Source: Vitellaria paradoxa (lineage: Eukaryota; Streptophyta; Magnoliopsida; Ericales; Sapotaceae). From it: 64,000 bases of DNA. Position 1 is the stretch's first letter, and every line of letters starts with the position of its first letter. The DNA is taken from positions 10,484,879-10,548,878 of the forward strand of contig CM034242.1 of NCBI GenBank assembly GCA_019916065.1, in the 5' to 3' direction. A program made the position numbers and the translations under genes. This document shows, one piece after another, positions 12,796 through 24,289 of the stretch. The notes below the pieces were generated by a model. The model was not told the DNA's origin and searched no databases. It saw nothing but the letters and a program-made list of their open reading frames with translations.

Positions 12796-13569
12796 TCACA
12801 CATGATAGTAATATGATTTTGTTTTTGCAAACAATTGTTCGAGTAATTCTTCATGGTTAAAAAATTCAGTCATATTAATACATATATTGTCAACATAATA
12901 TTTGTTCACCCTAATAAAATTAATAAATTTTAATGTACTTTCATATTTGACTCTTACTATTTGAACATTGATGAAACCACTTGCTTTTTCACTATCAAAC
13001 AACAAATCCAAGTTGTATTGCTCATCACGAAAAATAATAACTTGTAATACTTAAGAATTTTTAATCTTCTTCTCTTGAAGATCAATTATAATTTTGTTTT
13101 CTTCTAAAAATCATTAATCTAAATTATAACTATCTTCAAAAATAGTATCCAAAGAAATAGAAATCTCTTTTACCTCAATATCTTCTTTAAATATATCATT
13201 GTTGTGGACTCTACAATTATCTTTTCCTCTAAGTCTTATCTGGCCCACATATAATGTCATCCTCATGCTCATCCTCTTTTGTGGATGACTCATATTCTTT
13301 GTTGATAGGTTGACAACGAGGGCTCATAATACCAGCCGTAGGGTTTTGGGGCTGATCGTGAATATCTCCAATCGCAACGTCCCAGGGCAAATCGCAAGTA
13401 ATCTTTCTGGCCGTGAGGTTCTGGGGCTGACTGCGAACAACATCTTTGGCACGCCTTCCATCGCCTCTCAGCATACCCATTAATTCTTCAAGATGAGCAA
13501 ACACCATTGCTATCTCGTTGCACAATTGTTGTACCTTGCCAGCGTTTACGTAACCACCAACATTATCTT
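12796..13569 (-). pseudogene. Gag-like remnant of the small LTR element, copy 2
   Basis: Minus-strand frames at 13229-13585 and 12796-13011 share segments with copy 1: NVGGYVNAG, EELMGMLRGDG, QPINKEYESSTKEDEHEDD, and further on LLFDSEKASGFIN. The upstream frame begins near the primer-binding region, but its first codons run into the solo LTR inserted at 13570. The reading frame is not continuous across the region, so no functional protein is expected. Its presence in both copies of the duplication, with different damage, shows that decay continued after duplication. Confidence 0.4.
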
Positions 13570-15651
13570 TGTCACGCCCTAACATAATTGTCTGAGACAG
13601 ATGGTATGAGAATATAGAAATTAAATAAATTAAATGAAAACCTATACCAAGGTCAACTCATAATATAATAACAATCATCAAAACAACTAAACATGTCCCT
13701 CATTCCCATATTAAATGAATAAAAATAACATCAATCATGATAAATCCAATGTCATATCCCGATGACTTAATCCAAAGCTTATACAGCCAAATAAACATCC
13801 TCAATAATAATACAATCTCATATGTAATAAATTTGGGACTCACACCCCGGGTCGCACAAATAAAAATACAATCATCTAAATATAAATAAATCACATGCTA
13901 GGTCAATTTATCAGTCTTGACTCAGCTCTGGGTGGCTACTCCCTGACCTCACTGAATCACCAGAAATAGGGATGGGATGAGCAAACTTGCCCAGTAAGTA
14001 GGACCGTGCAAGTGTGCACGAGTGAACATAATCAAACATATAGCATAACTTACAGCAATATCAACCAAACATGATATGATAATGCACATATGATGAAATG
14101 CAATGGCCAATGCAATTCTTCAATCTCCATCTACTCCAACCTTATCCTGGACAGGTGATGCTTAGCACTGCACGCGAGGTCACCAACTGTACCGTTTACA
14201 CTCACGGCAAACGTATATGTCCATATATATATATATATATATAAATCGAATGGGAACCATATTACACCCCCATTGGTGTAAGACTCAAAAGAATCATGCT
14301 ACATCCTTGACCATTCTACTAGAGAACCGTGTTATACCTCTAGCTAGGCATCTGCTTATCTCAAATAAGGTCCGGTTGTAGTCTGGAGAAAATCTCCTAA
14401 TCATATCTCATAATTAACCTCCCAACTTCAAATGACTAAACTCTAGTTATATATTTTAACTGGGGATTATTTGGTATTTTCAAAATCTATTTTTATTAAT
14501 TTTCTCAAATCATGGATCCCTTCCATATATATATCCCGTGTCTTGGCAAGTCACAATATAAATATGGCACTCTCGACCAATCAATAGTCATAATATAAAC
14601 CAGATGATGCCACATCATCCAATACACATGATATGCTCAATCATGCAAATAAATATCATCTCAATAAAAAAATATATTCTCATTAGTCTTAATGATGATT
14701 TGGGGTTTTTTTCTTCATTAGAAATCCCTAATAATCTAGTTTGGGCATAAAAATATAATTAAAAACCAATTTCTACACATTTCTGAAAATCTGTCATACT
14801 GGTGTCTGGACACCCTAAGCTACGGTTTGGATACCTATACTAGCCAGTTCGAACACCCTCGGTCCGAACACCCCAATTGGCTAATCTGGATACCAACCAG
14901 AGTCCAGTGCCCAATTCTTGGGTTTGTTTCCGATGAAACCCAGCCCCAAATCACCATTTTAAACTTCAATCTTAATAATAACTCATATACAAACACTAAA
15001 ACACATAAATCACATGTTTTTTCAACACTTAATCAAAGAATAATTCAAATATATGCAAGATATTTACATTTATATGCATATATATAGCCACATTCATATA
15101 TATATACATATGCCCGAATCACATGGTATTTCACCAAATCAAGCACATATATATATATCAAAATCATTCCAACAACGTCTAGAACACGAATATAAGTCAT
15201 ATCTACCTTAAATCCGAAAAGAAAATAAGAAAAACAGAAAAATCAATTGAGCTCCCAACCTTGAAAAATCAATTTCTCCCACCTCGGGCCAAATCACCGA
15301 AAATGCATGTCACCACGATATTCACGACGTCGAATATTATCCTGATCCATTGACCTTTCGCTTTGAACTACTCTTTACCTCTATATCCTCTCTCTTTCTC
15401 TCTTGTTTCTTTCTTTTCTCTCTGTTTTCCTAGCGACTGAACAAAACAAAGGAAAAAAAAAAAAAGAAAAAGAAAAAGAGAAAGAAAAAAAAGGAAACGG
15501 AGTTGGACCCTTGGCTCAATTGTCCAACCAATTACCAATCCGGACTACACCTGGCCTAGAAAAAATAAAATAAATCAACTAAATCTCAAAATAAATACTT
15601 GTTAACCCAAAATAACACATAAATAGTAAAAAATAAATACCAGTTATTACA
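13570..15651 (-). mobile_element. Solo LTR of a Gypsy-like retrotransposon
   Basis: The 2,082-bp segment begins TGTCACGCCC and ends TTATTACA, so it has TG..CA termini. It is flanked by ATCTT (13565-13569) and GTCTT (15652-15656); the uninterrupted copy 1 reads GTCTT at this site, so this is a 5-bp target duplication with one later change. No internal domain, PBS or coding region remains, which is the result of LTR-LTR recombination. Short open frames inside it (such as 14827-15087) are not gene-like. The orientation is inferred from text such as TTACTGGGCAAGTTTG, which reads on the minus strand as in Del/Tekay LTRs. Confidence 0.7.
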
Positions 15652-15690
15652 GTCTTACGCCATCAGATTAGGGAAATTTTTATTTGATAC

Positions 15691-16549
15691 TGAAAATTCC
15701 AAACCCACACAATCACACACACAGTGAAAGTAATCACACAAGAGAATAACGAGGAAACCCTATCACAGGGAGAAAAACCTCTATTTACAATCCCACTATC
15801 AACGGGTTACAAGACTCTACTCAGACTCTCTACGAATCACTCGCACGAATCCTTTCGTCACTCTCGCTCGAATCACTCGATAAACCCTACAAGTAGGCTT
15901 TCTGCCTCACACAGAAAGTGAAAAGAAAATACAAGATAAATTTAGAGAAAGAACATGAAAGCTCTCAATACTCAAAGACTCTTTCTCTAGGTCCCTATAA
16001 TATGTTCTCCCACCACTGACAATTACAGAGTTGGTTTCACATATATATAGGATTACAAAGTTGCCCTAGTTTGGCAAAATAGGAAATTGAATCCGAACAA
16101 AATATTCATAGCTCAATCCCTCGCGCTCCCATCCTCCAGCCTGCGACCTGCACTGGAATTTTTGCGCTTTAGGAAATAACACTGGCGCAGCCTCGCTCTC
16201 CCATCCTCTTGCCTGCGTACCTCACTGGAATTTCTGTAACAGCTTGGCGCAGCCGCGCGCTCCCTGCGGTATGCCTGCGTGCTTGGGGCGCACCTGCGCG
16301 CTCCCCGCGCCGTGCCTGCGAGGTACACTGGAATTCCATTCTTGTTCCAGAAAGCTGCGTCCGAATTCCATTGGGTTTTGTAATCCTTCACACCAATTAG
16401 AATTCTTCAATATCTTGGTCAACTTGATTCATTTTATCTCCTTAAATGTTTAGAATTCTTCAAAATTTCAATTTGCATCACTTTAGGAAACTTGAATAGC
16501 ATTCCTAATTTAACTAAGATTTTGATTGGATTTGCCACAAGACTTTACA
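15691..16549 (-). repeat. Copia 3' LTR
   Basis: 859 bp, TGAAAATTCC...ACTTTACA on the + strand. A minus-strand TATA box (CCTATATATATG) lies at about 16040-16051. A GC-rich block at 16110-16330 repeats the hexamer CCTGCG several times. It differs from the other LTR at about seven bases. Short ORFs here duplicate those of the other LTR and are not genes. Confidence 0.92.
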
Positions 16550-16562
16550 ATCTCCCCCTTGG
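16550..16562 (-). other. Copia polypurine tract
   Basis: On the minus strand the sequence reads CCAAGGGGGAGAT immediately before the 3' LTR, the expected site for plus-strand priming during reverse transcription. Confidence 0.85.
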
Positions 16563-16853
16563 CAATTCCATATCAAAACTTAAGTTAAATTTTAAATTCT
16601 GCTCAAATTCTGCATTTTAAATTCTGCTCAAATTCTGCACGTACTGAACACACACATCAAGGCACCAAAATCTTACCAAAGCACATAAGACATAAAATAT
16701 CATGGCATACCCTAAACAAGTTCACATATTACATACATAACTTGAAATAACTCCTTGAAATGACTCCCCCTTTTTGATATGGAAGTGACAAGCTCACAAA
16801 ACATAGGGGGAATGATGGAAAGATAAAACAAAACAAAAGAAAAGCAGAACAGA

Positions 16854-18011
16854 TCAAAAGAACCCACTGCTATCATCAAAACCACCACTGCCACTGCCAC
16901 CAGCACCATCAGTTCCTCCAAAAGAACCACCACCAAAGCCAGTGTCATCATCATCATCGTCTTGGGGTAGCTCATCCTGAAATGCTCCCCAATTATCAAT
17001 CTGGCGATGTAAGGACTGAAATTGATTGGTGCACAAATCTGTTAAAGCTTTGATGTTGGCATCGATAGTATCCAATCGCCCATTAATTGCAGTCTGATCA
17101 GCACGAATATTTTCAACCTCTCCCTCAAGTCGCAGCAAAGACAAAGACATGGAGTTCATAGTAAATGGACGTGTGCTACGACTAGATTCAGCCTCGTTTG
17201 GTGCATCAAGTATATCATCCACAGCCTGACTAACTGATTTCCTAGCAGTAAGGCGGGTAATGGGTGTAGGCTGTGGTGTGAGACCAGAAGAAGGCAATTC
17301 AATGTGATGGGACTGTATAATTTTGGTGACAAGAACACCAAACGGAAGAGAATCCTTTGTGCGTTTCAATTGTTGGGCAGTGAACATGAGACGAAACATG
17401 AACAAGGCAAGATCAAAACGAAGACCCAGCAGTATGGCATACATGACACGACCTCTTCTAAGTATGACATCAGAATAATGTGAGGTAGGATCTATGGATG
17501 CAGACACAAAGAGATTAAGCATGCGATGATCGGTTTTGAGATGCCCATGAACATATGTTTCACCACGCCAGGATGGTGAGCCAGTCATAATACTGAAGAC
17601 ATTGGTCAGTTCTTCTTTGGTGGGAGACACACCATCTTGAGTAGGATAAAAGAGTGAAGACCGTTCCTCAAGAGTAGGTCGAGCAATGCCCAAAATGGAA
17701 GCAATAAAATCAGGAGTGACAGTAATGGACACACGATTAACTGAAGTCTTAAAGATGGCATTTTCAAAATTAGTCTCACAAAAATTTGAGTAAAATTCTT
17801 GTACCAACTTCACATGAACACATGCAGATAAAGAAGTAACAGACTCCCAACCTAACTGAGCAAACAAAGGTTGAATCATGGGAAAATCATGTAAGTCTAG
17901 TTGACGTTCAATGAGAACAGGGTGTTTGGAAAACAATGTGCGAAATTCATTTTGATTAAGAAATCGATTTCCAGATGAGGAGGACGACCCAGTTCGAGTT
18001 CTTTTAGACAT
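16854..18011 (-). CDS. Extra (envelope-position) ORF of the Copia element
   Basis: A 385-aa open frame, intact, with its own ATG. It lies between pol and the 3' LTR, in the same orientation, the position of the env-like ORF in SIRE-lineage Copia elements. The N-terminal half (roughly residues 15-230) resembles the putative plant transposon protein domain found in SIRE and Athila elements, with motifs such as VQEFYSNF and FIASILGI. Residues about 290-335 look like a coiled coil, and the tail has an acidic D-run then Gly/Ser-rich sequence. I see no signal peptide or convincing transmembrane segment, so the label envelope would rest on position only. It is less damaged than the upstream pol. Function is unknown. 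Confidence 0.8.
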   Translation of the reverse strand: MSKRTRTGSSSSSGNRFLNQNEFRTLFSKHPVLIERQLDLHDFPMIQPLFAQLGWESVTSLSACVHVKLVQEFYSNFCETNFENAIFKTSVNRVSITVTPDFIASILGIARPTLEERSSLFYPTQDGVSPTKEELTNVFSIMTGSPSWRGETYVHGHLKTDHRMLNLFVSASIDPTSHYSDVILRRGRVMYAILLGLRFDLALFMFRLMFTAQQLKRTKDSLPFGVLVTKIIQSHHIELPSSGLTPQPTPITRLTARKSVSQAVDDILDAPNEAESSRSTRPFTMNSMSLSLLRLEGEVENIRADQTAINGRLDTIDANIKALTDLCTNQFQSLHRQIDNWGAFQDELPQDDDDDDTGFGGGSFGGTDGAGGSGSGGFDDSSGFF

Positions 18012-19079
18012 GTTTTTAAGAAAAAGATAGAACCTAAAGGAGAAAGACGTAAAGATTACCTAGTATGCTCACATGCAGACACAGACTCTGGAGAGGAAGC
18101 TGGATGGTCCAGGTGCGAGGAATGACACGTGCTTGAAAATGACCCGTGAACTGTCCAGGCCCCATATATACCCCACATCGCTCCCGCGAGCATCCAGCAG
18201 GTAGCCTGCGCCATGGGCGGCGAGGGTGCGTGCATCATGCGTATTGCCTGCGAGGATTTGGCGAAGGAGCGCGTATCCTGCGTCCTTCCTGCGAGGCTCT
18301 CGGAAAAATCTTGTAAGTGTAGATTTGGACACAAACAATCAAAACCAAAAGAGACAGTAGAAAAATTTATTAAAAATATTAAAAAATTTTAATTCCACTA
18401 TGCCAATGCATGTACATCAATCTCGCACCCTTCATAAATTCAAAGATTCACATTTTGATTTTCCAAGAAAATTTTCAATTCTGTGTCGTGAGGTGAAATA
18501 AGTCATAAAATTGAACAAATGCTTGTGTACGTGTGAGTTTTTGACTATAACATACATATAGGCTCCCCCTCAAACAAATCATAGACTCAAAAAGTTAAAT
18601 TTGATGTACCAAATGAATTGAGAGCCACTCTTCCCTTTTTTTTTTTTTTTTTTTTAACAATTGGCGGCTTTCACACGCTTATGGGCAGGTAGCTATTCCT
18701 TAACAAACAACGAGTCATTAAGGGGCTTCTCACTGGTCCCACCGGTAGCCCTTTCCAATTTTTTTTTTTTTTTTTTTATGCATAACTTTGATATGCACAA
18801 ATCAGGCTCCTCAACATTTTTTAAACACATCAAACAATAACCCTTGATTCGTGGAAAAGAAGAGAAAGAGGTATATGCATGTACAATCAAGTGTAATAGG
18901 AAGCACTTCAAAATTATGACAAACTTCACCAAAACACTTCGTATCAATTTACAAGGAATGCGAAAATTATGAACTCATTGAAATCTATAAACTTGGAAGA
19001 TTTAATGCACATGTAACAGTATAGAAGTCATAAAATATTTTCAACTTAATTAATAAACTTCTAGCTTATCTTTTAGATT
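18012..19079 (-). other. Copia spacer between pol and the extra ORF
   Basis: About 1.07 kb without a convincing reading frame. It contains two long T runs on the + strand (about 18634-18655 and 18760-18777) and a GC-rich patch (18170-18300) that repeats CCTGCG as the LTR does. A 270-bp open frame at 18069-18338 has no recognisable domain. In described SIRE elements pol and the env-like ORF are close together, so the long spacer is unusual. Confidence 0.6.
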
Positions 19080-19170
19080 TCAATGATGTGCACAAATGCC
19101 TACAGATTTTCTTAGAGACTCGAAGCGAAGGGCATCCAAGGGTTTTGTGAAAAAATCAGCAAGTTGATTT

Positions 19171-19791
19171 TCAGTTTGCACATGCTCCAATATGATGATG
19201 TTTTTCCTCTACCAGCTCTCTAATGAAGTGATGCCTAATTTCTATATGCTTGGTGCGAGAATGCAAGACAGGGTTCTTAGATATACTAATAGCACTCATG
19301 TTATCACAAAACAAAGTAATAGGGCCTTGCTCTATTCCATAATCAGCAAGCATTTGCTTCATCCATAAAAGTTGGGTACAGCAACTACCAGCAGCAATGT
19401 ATTCAGCCTCTGCAGTAGATAATGAAATGGAGTTTTGTTTCTTACTGTGCCAAGAGACTAAATTATTGCCAACATAGAAATATCCGCCAGAAGTGCTCTT
19501 GCGATCATCTACACTTCCTGCCCAATCGGCATCAGAGTATCCCGCAAGATCAGAATTGGTGTCACATGTAAACCATATCCCAAACTCTAGTGTACCACTG
19601 ACATATTTTATTATCCTTTTGACTGCATGTAAGTGTGATTCCTTAGGATCAGCTTGATATCTAGCGCACACACCCACACTAAATGCAATGTCAGGTCTAC
19701 TAGATGTAATATACAACAAACTCCCTATCATACTTCTATACATGGTCTGATCAACACTTTTTCCACTTGGATCTTTATAGCAATTTTGCAC
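19171..19791 (-). pseudogene. Copia pol fragment: RNase H region
   Basis: A 206-aa open segment covers the end of the Copia reverse transcriptase and RNase H. Recognisable motifs are SLLYITSSRPDIAFSV, YSDADWAGS (first RNase H Asp region), STAEAEYIA (Glu region) and LFCDNMSAI (Asp region), followed by RTKHIEIRHHFIREL. The segment ends at a stop about 30 residues early: after a run of three His codons near 19195 the normal tail continues in another frame to about 19080. The upstream junction near 19790 is also out of frame with the RT segment. Catalytic motifs are kept, so decay is recent. Confidence 0.85.
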
Positions 19792-20284
19792 TTGTGCTCA
19801 TGGGAGTTCTAGCATGTTTTGCACTTGAGAGGCCAAATCTCTTCACTAAGTCTCTAGCATACTTGAATTGTGAAATGAAAATCCCATTATTCTCTTGTTT
19901 AATTTGGAGTCCAAGAAAGTAAGTCAACTCACCCATCATGCTCATCTCAAACTGTGTAGACATTAACTTACCAAACTCAACAGCATAAGATTCACAAGTA
20001 GAACCAAACACAATGTCATCCACATAAATTTGTGCAATTAAGATGTGCTTAGAATCCATGTGAAGGAATAATGTCTTGTCTACACTACCACGAGTAAATC
20101 CAGATTCAATTAAAAATGTAGCGAGTCTTTCATACCATGCACGTGGAGCTTGTTTCAAACCATAAAGAGCCTTTTTCAATTTAAAAACATGATTTGGAAA
20201 TTTAGGATCCTCAAACCCTCTGGGTTGTTCTACATATGCTTCTTCATGTAGAACACCATTCAAAAAGGCACTCTTGACATCCAT
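19775..20284 (-). pseudogene. Copia pol fragment: reverse transcriptase
   Basis: A 169-aa open segment of RVT_2-type reverse transcriptase. It begins in the [10 protein letters not shown] motif, contains [12 protein letters not shown], the catalytic YVDDIVFG (about residue 87 on), and YFLGLQIKQ. It is joined to the integrase segment by a one-base frame change near 20290 and to the RNase H segment by another near 19795. All key RT residues that I can see are present. Confidence 0.88.
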
Positions 20285-21746
20285 TTGAATATAATTTGAA
20301 TTTCAACAAACATGCAACAGCCAAAAGTAACCTAATGGATTCAAGTCTAGCAACTGGCGCAAAAGTCTCATCAAAGTCAATTCCTTCTACTTGTGTGTAG
20401 CCTTGTGCAACAAGTCTGGCTTTGTTTCTAATGATATTTCCAAACTCATCACTCTTGTTTTTAAATATCCATTTAGTCCCAATTACATTAGTGTTAGTAG
20501 GTCTAGGTACTAAGGTCCACACATCATTACGAACAAATTGATCTAATTCTTCATGCATGGCATTTACCCAATTTTCATCAAGCAAGGCTTCTTTAATATT
20601 TTTGGGTTCAACACAAGAAACATAGCATACATAAGTTACCTCATTCCTTAATTGCATGCGTGTTTTCATCTTATCAGTTACCTCACCAATGACTTGACTG
20701 ACTGGATGATTCAACTTTACTCTGGATGATGGTTCCAACTGCTTTGTGGTTTTGTCATGTTCAACTTTATCTTCTTTACTCAATCCAGTGTTTTCTTCTT
20801 CAATACGATCTTGAGCTTTTTCAATCTCCTTTATATGTTCATTATCTTCTTCACCCTGTTCAAGGACAGTAGCATTAGTATTGTCATCAACAATTACATT
20901 GGCAGATTCCATCATAGAAGATGTATTTAAATTATAAACTCGAAAAGCACGACTAGTAGAAGAGTAGCCCAAGAAGATTCCTTCATCGCTTCGGGAGTCA
21001 AACTTTCCAAGATTGACCCTATCCTTGAGGATGAAACATTTGCTCCCAAAAACTCTGAAATACTTAACATTGGGCTTCTTACCATTCCATAGCTCATAGG
21101 GTGTTTTAGATGAATTAGGACGAAGATACACCCTATTTGCTATGTAACATGCTGTGTGTACCACCTCTGCCCAAAATTTTGTAGGTAGTTGTTTCCCATG
21201 TAGCATAGACCGCGCCATTTCCTGCAGAACTCTATTTTTTCTCTCCACTACTCCATTTTGCTGAGGTGTCTTTGGAGCTGAAAACTCGTGCTTAATCCCA
21301 TTTTCATCACAAAAGTCAGCATACTTCTGATTTTCAAATTCTCTTCCATGGTCAGTCCTGATTCTAGTGATGCAACCTATCACACGTTGCTTTTCTTGTT
21401 GTAACCTGAAACACAAGGACTTAAACGCATCAAAAGTATCTGATTTTTCACACAAAAAATTTACCCATGTAAACCGAGTAAAATCATCTACAACCACAAA
21501 AATATATTGCCTACCTCCAAGACTTTTAGTGCGTGTGGGTCCCATTAGATCCATGTGGACTAGCTCAAGAGGTTCAGTAGTGTTGATAGATTTTATCTTT
21601 CTGTGAGCCTTCCTAGATTGCTTTCCCAATTGACAAGGACCACACACACTATTTTTCTGCTTTTTAAGATTAGGTAAGCCTTTTATGAGTTCGGATTTGG
21701 ACAATTTGTGTAAATCTTTGTAGTTAATGTGTCCTAATCTTTGATG
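20244..21746 (-). pseudogene. Copia pol fragment: integrase and start of RT
   Basis: The frame opens just after an in-frame TGA at 21747-21749 and runs about 500 codons. It shows the HHCC region (HQRLGH, then CGPCQLGK), the integrase catalytic core with HMDLMGP, RTDHGREF and NGVVERKN as the D, D and E motifs, and then the RT start (ALLDENW, GTKWIFKNK, LVAQGYTQ, FAPVARLESIRLL). It ends where a one-base change shifts the RT frame. An acidic, Glu/Lys-rich linker separates integrase and RT. Confidence 0.88.
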
Positions 21747-24233
21747 TCATAACTCAGTTTCATCTAAGGTGACTGAATTGCAAAGAAAACCTTCTGAATT
21801 TGCTACCCCATAGCAATTATCAGATGTGCGTATGCCATGTAAGACTTGTTGTCTCTTTTTGTTGAAAATACTACATTCATTTTTAGAAAACTGGACAACA
21901 TGGTCAGCATCACACAACTGACTAATACTTATAAGGTTAGCTTTAAGTCCATCCACATATAAAACATTTTTCAAACATTTAAAAATTGTGGACTTGATCT
22001 CACCTTTCCCTTTTACCTGAGATGTGCTACCATCACCAAAAGTCACTATACCACCCTGACAAGTTTCTAAATTTGAAAATAGGGATTTATTCCCACTCAT
22101 GTGATTAGAACATCCACTGTCAAGATACCACATGTTTGAGTTCAAAGCTTTCAGGGCAGTTTGTGAAACAAAACAATTTAAATCTGACTTTCTAATCCAA
22201 ATAGCTCTAGTTTTAAGATCAGTAGTCTTGACAGGTTTTTTCTCACGTTTTTGACTTTTATGAAAATTCTTTCTCTCAACAAATTTGAAATTTGTACCTC
22301 CTCGAAATATTGGACTGTTTTGTTTTTGAAAAGAACGTGAGTTTTTGTAATAATCTTCTGAAAACACTTGAAATTTATTCTTCACAGGGATTCTAGGCTC
22401 AGGGTTTTTTGAAAAATTTTTAACATAGTTTAAAGGAAGACCATAGAGTTTGTGACAGTTTGGGCGTATATGACCTTTGATTCCACAATGGTGACAAACA
22501 GGTACAAGGGATTGGGATCTAGCAAAATGCATACCTTTCACTATGTGAGGAGAATGCTGATAGTGTTTATTCTTTTCAAAACTCTTCTTTGGTGGTGCAG
22601 TAGACTTATGGAAGGTCTTGGGATTGGCTGCAGGTTTTGAAACAACCTCTTCTACTACTGAAGGCGCTGATGATGATGAAACAATTGTATTTTTCCCTCC
22701 AGTGTAGCCTAAGCCTGCTTTGTCTCCATGTGTTCGTTGTTGGTTCCAAATTTCTTCAAGTTTTTGTGAACTGGAGTTCATTCTTTCAATTATCTTCTCA
22801 TCACTCTTGATCTTTTCTTTCAGCTTACTGACCTCATCCTGAAGTTCTTTAACAGCTTTCTCCAATTCATCAATCTTTTTATTCTTTTCTTCAAGTTTTT
22901 CTTTGAACTTTTCTGCACTATGAGACTGAGAAATTTTGTCAGATTCCAAAATAGATATTTTACCTGTGAGTTTTTCATTCTCTGTCTTCAAGGAATCTCG
23001 TTCACTTCGGAGTTTACTGTTGCGGGTATGTTGGGCTTGTCTTTGTTTCTTTACCTTACTGTATTCGACAATGAGAGCATCATAGGCCACTTGCAAGTCA
23101 TTATTGAATTCATCCTCAGAGTCATCATCTTCATGATTAGATATATCGGTGTCGCTTTGAGATCCAGATGGAGTTCCTGCAGACGAAGAGTGAGACACCA
23201 TAAAAGCAACAAAGTTACCTTCATCGTTTGAGGATATTGCTGAAGATGATTCATCTGAACTGGATTCATCATCTAATGTAGCATTCATGACTTTGAATTG
23301 TTTCTTTTTCATCTTTTTGTTTGCACAGTCTTGAGCAAAGTGTCCATATCCATGACACTCAAAACACTTGATCTTGTTCTTCTTGTTTTCTTCCCCAGAT
23401 TCAATCTTCTTGATCTTCTTTCCTTTTTCTTGAGATTGTGACTCATTCTTGTTGTTCTTATTAAATAAACCCTTCTTCCTCATATATCTTACGAATCTTT
23501 TAGCCACAAGCGCCATTTCTTTATCCGACTCATCTTCATCACTTTCTTCTTCCACTGTCTTTAGAGCAATACCTTTTGACGCTTTGCGAGGTTTCACCAT
23601 ATTTGCTTCAAACGTTTGCAAGGATCCCACAAGGTCTTCTATTCTCATAGAGTTCACATCTCTGACTTCTTCTATTGCTGTAACTTTAGAATCAAACACT
23701 CGTGGAAGAGAACGTAAAATTTTACGTACCACTTTGTATTCTGGAATAGGTTCTCCAAGGTTGTGGCATGAATTGACAATGTGACTGAGCCGGACGTAAA
23801 AGTCATCAAACCTTTCGTCTTCATTCATCCTTATTCCCTCAAACTCTGAAGTGAGTTTTTGAAGCTTGCTGGTTTTGACTTGTTCGTTCCCTTCGTGTGT
23901 ACTTTGCAGAATTAACCATGCTCTTCGGGCACTCGTACAACTGGAGATGCGGCAGAATTCATTAGGGCAAACTGCAGAAAATATGGCACTCAAGGCTTTG
24001 AAGTTCCACTCCGAACTCTCTTGCTCAGCTTTAGTCCACGTCTGAATTGACTTTTGTTCGATTTTTCCATCAACATCATGAGTCGGTTCATCCCATCCTT
24101 GAACTATTGACATCCAGACTTTGTAATTCATTCCTAAAAGGAAAGCTTGCATTCGTACCTTCCAGTATGAATAATTTGAACCGTCAAACCAAGGGGGTCT
24201 GGTGCTTGAGCCTCCTTCACGTGGTGGATCCAT
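21747..24233 (-). CDS. Copia gag-protease polyprotein (truncated by a TGA)
   Basis: An 828-aa frame beginning MDPPREGG about 55 bases after the PBS. Residues 1-220 are the UBN2-type Copia gag (FDGSNYSYWK near the start). A first CCHC zinc knuckle (CFECHGYGHFAQDC) lies near residue 288 and a second (CHHCGIKGHIRPNC) near 579; a Glu/Lys-rich coiled coil lies at about 400-500. The aspartic protease motif LDSGCSNHM is near residue 704. The frame stops at a TGA exactly where the pre-integrase domain begins, so gag-protease is separated from integrase. Large gag with two knuckles is consistent with the SIRE lineage. Confidence 0.88.
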   Translation of the reverse strand: MDPPREGGSSTRPPWFDGSNYSYWKVRMQAFLLGMNYKVWMSIVQGWDEPTHDVDGKIEQKSIQTWTKAEQESSEWNFKALSAIFSAVCPNEFCRISSCTSARRAWLILQSTHEGNEQVKTSKLQKLTSEFEGIRMNEDERFDDFYVRLSHIVNSCHNLGEPIPEYKVVRKILRSLPRVFDSKVTAIEEVRDVNSMRIEDLVGSLQTFEANMVKPRKASKGIALKTVEEESDEDESDKEMALVAKRFVRYMRKKGLFNKNNKNESQSQEKGKKIKKIESGEENKKNKIKCFECHGYGHFAQDCANKKMKKKQFKVMNATLDDESSSDESSSAISSNDEGNFVAFMVSHSSSAGTPSGSQSDTDISNHEDDDSEDEFNNDLQVAYDALIVEYSKVKKQRQAQHTRNSKLRSERDSLKTENEKLTGKISILESDKISQSHSAEKFKEKLEEKNKKIDELEKAVKELQDEVSKLKEKIKSDEKIIERMNSSSQKLEEIWNQQRTHGDKAGLGYTGGKNTIVSSSSAPSVVEEVVSKPAANPKTFHKSTAPPKKSFEKNKHYQHSPHIVKGMHFARSQSLVPVCHHCGIKGHIRPNCHKLYGLPLNYVKNFSKNPEPRIPVKNKFQVFSEDYYKNSRSFQKQNSPIFRGGTNFKFVERKNFHKSQKREKKPVKTTDLKTRAIWIRKSDLNCFVSQTALKALNSNMWYLDSGCSNHMSGNKSLFSNLETCQGGIVTFGDGSTSQVKGKGEIKSTIFKCLKNVLYVDGLKANLISISQLCDADHVVQFSKNECSIFNKKRQQVLHGIRTSDNCYGVANSEGFLCNSVTLDETEL

Positions 24234-24275
24234 TGGTTTGGATGAAGATCTTCACTCAAGAACTTAGAGTGACCC

Positions 24276-24287
24276 GCTCTGATACCA
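24276..24287 (-). other. Copia primer-binding site (initiator tRNA-Met)
   Basis: The minus strand reads TGGTATCAGAGC two bases after the 5' LTR end. This is the standard plant sequence complementary to the 3' end of initiator methionine tRNA, used to prime first-strand synthesis. Confidence 0.9.
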
Positions 24288-24289
24288 AT

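Noticed and set aside
14827..15087. 86-codon open frame
   Set aside because: Lies inside the solo LTR and has no recognisable similarity.
16113..16453. GC-rich open frames in the Copia LTR (also at 24712-25052)
   Set aside because: Present identically in both LTRs, overlapping on both strands, with no protein features.
18056..18338. Two overlapping frames of about 90 codons
   Set aside because: They result from the GC-rich patch in the Copia spacer; no domain and no conservation seen.
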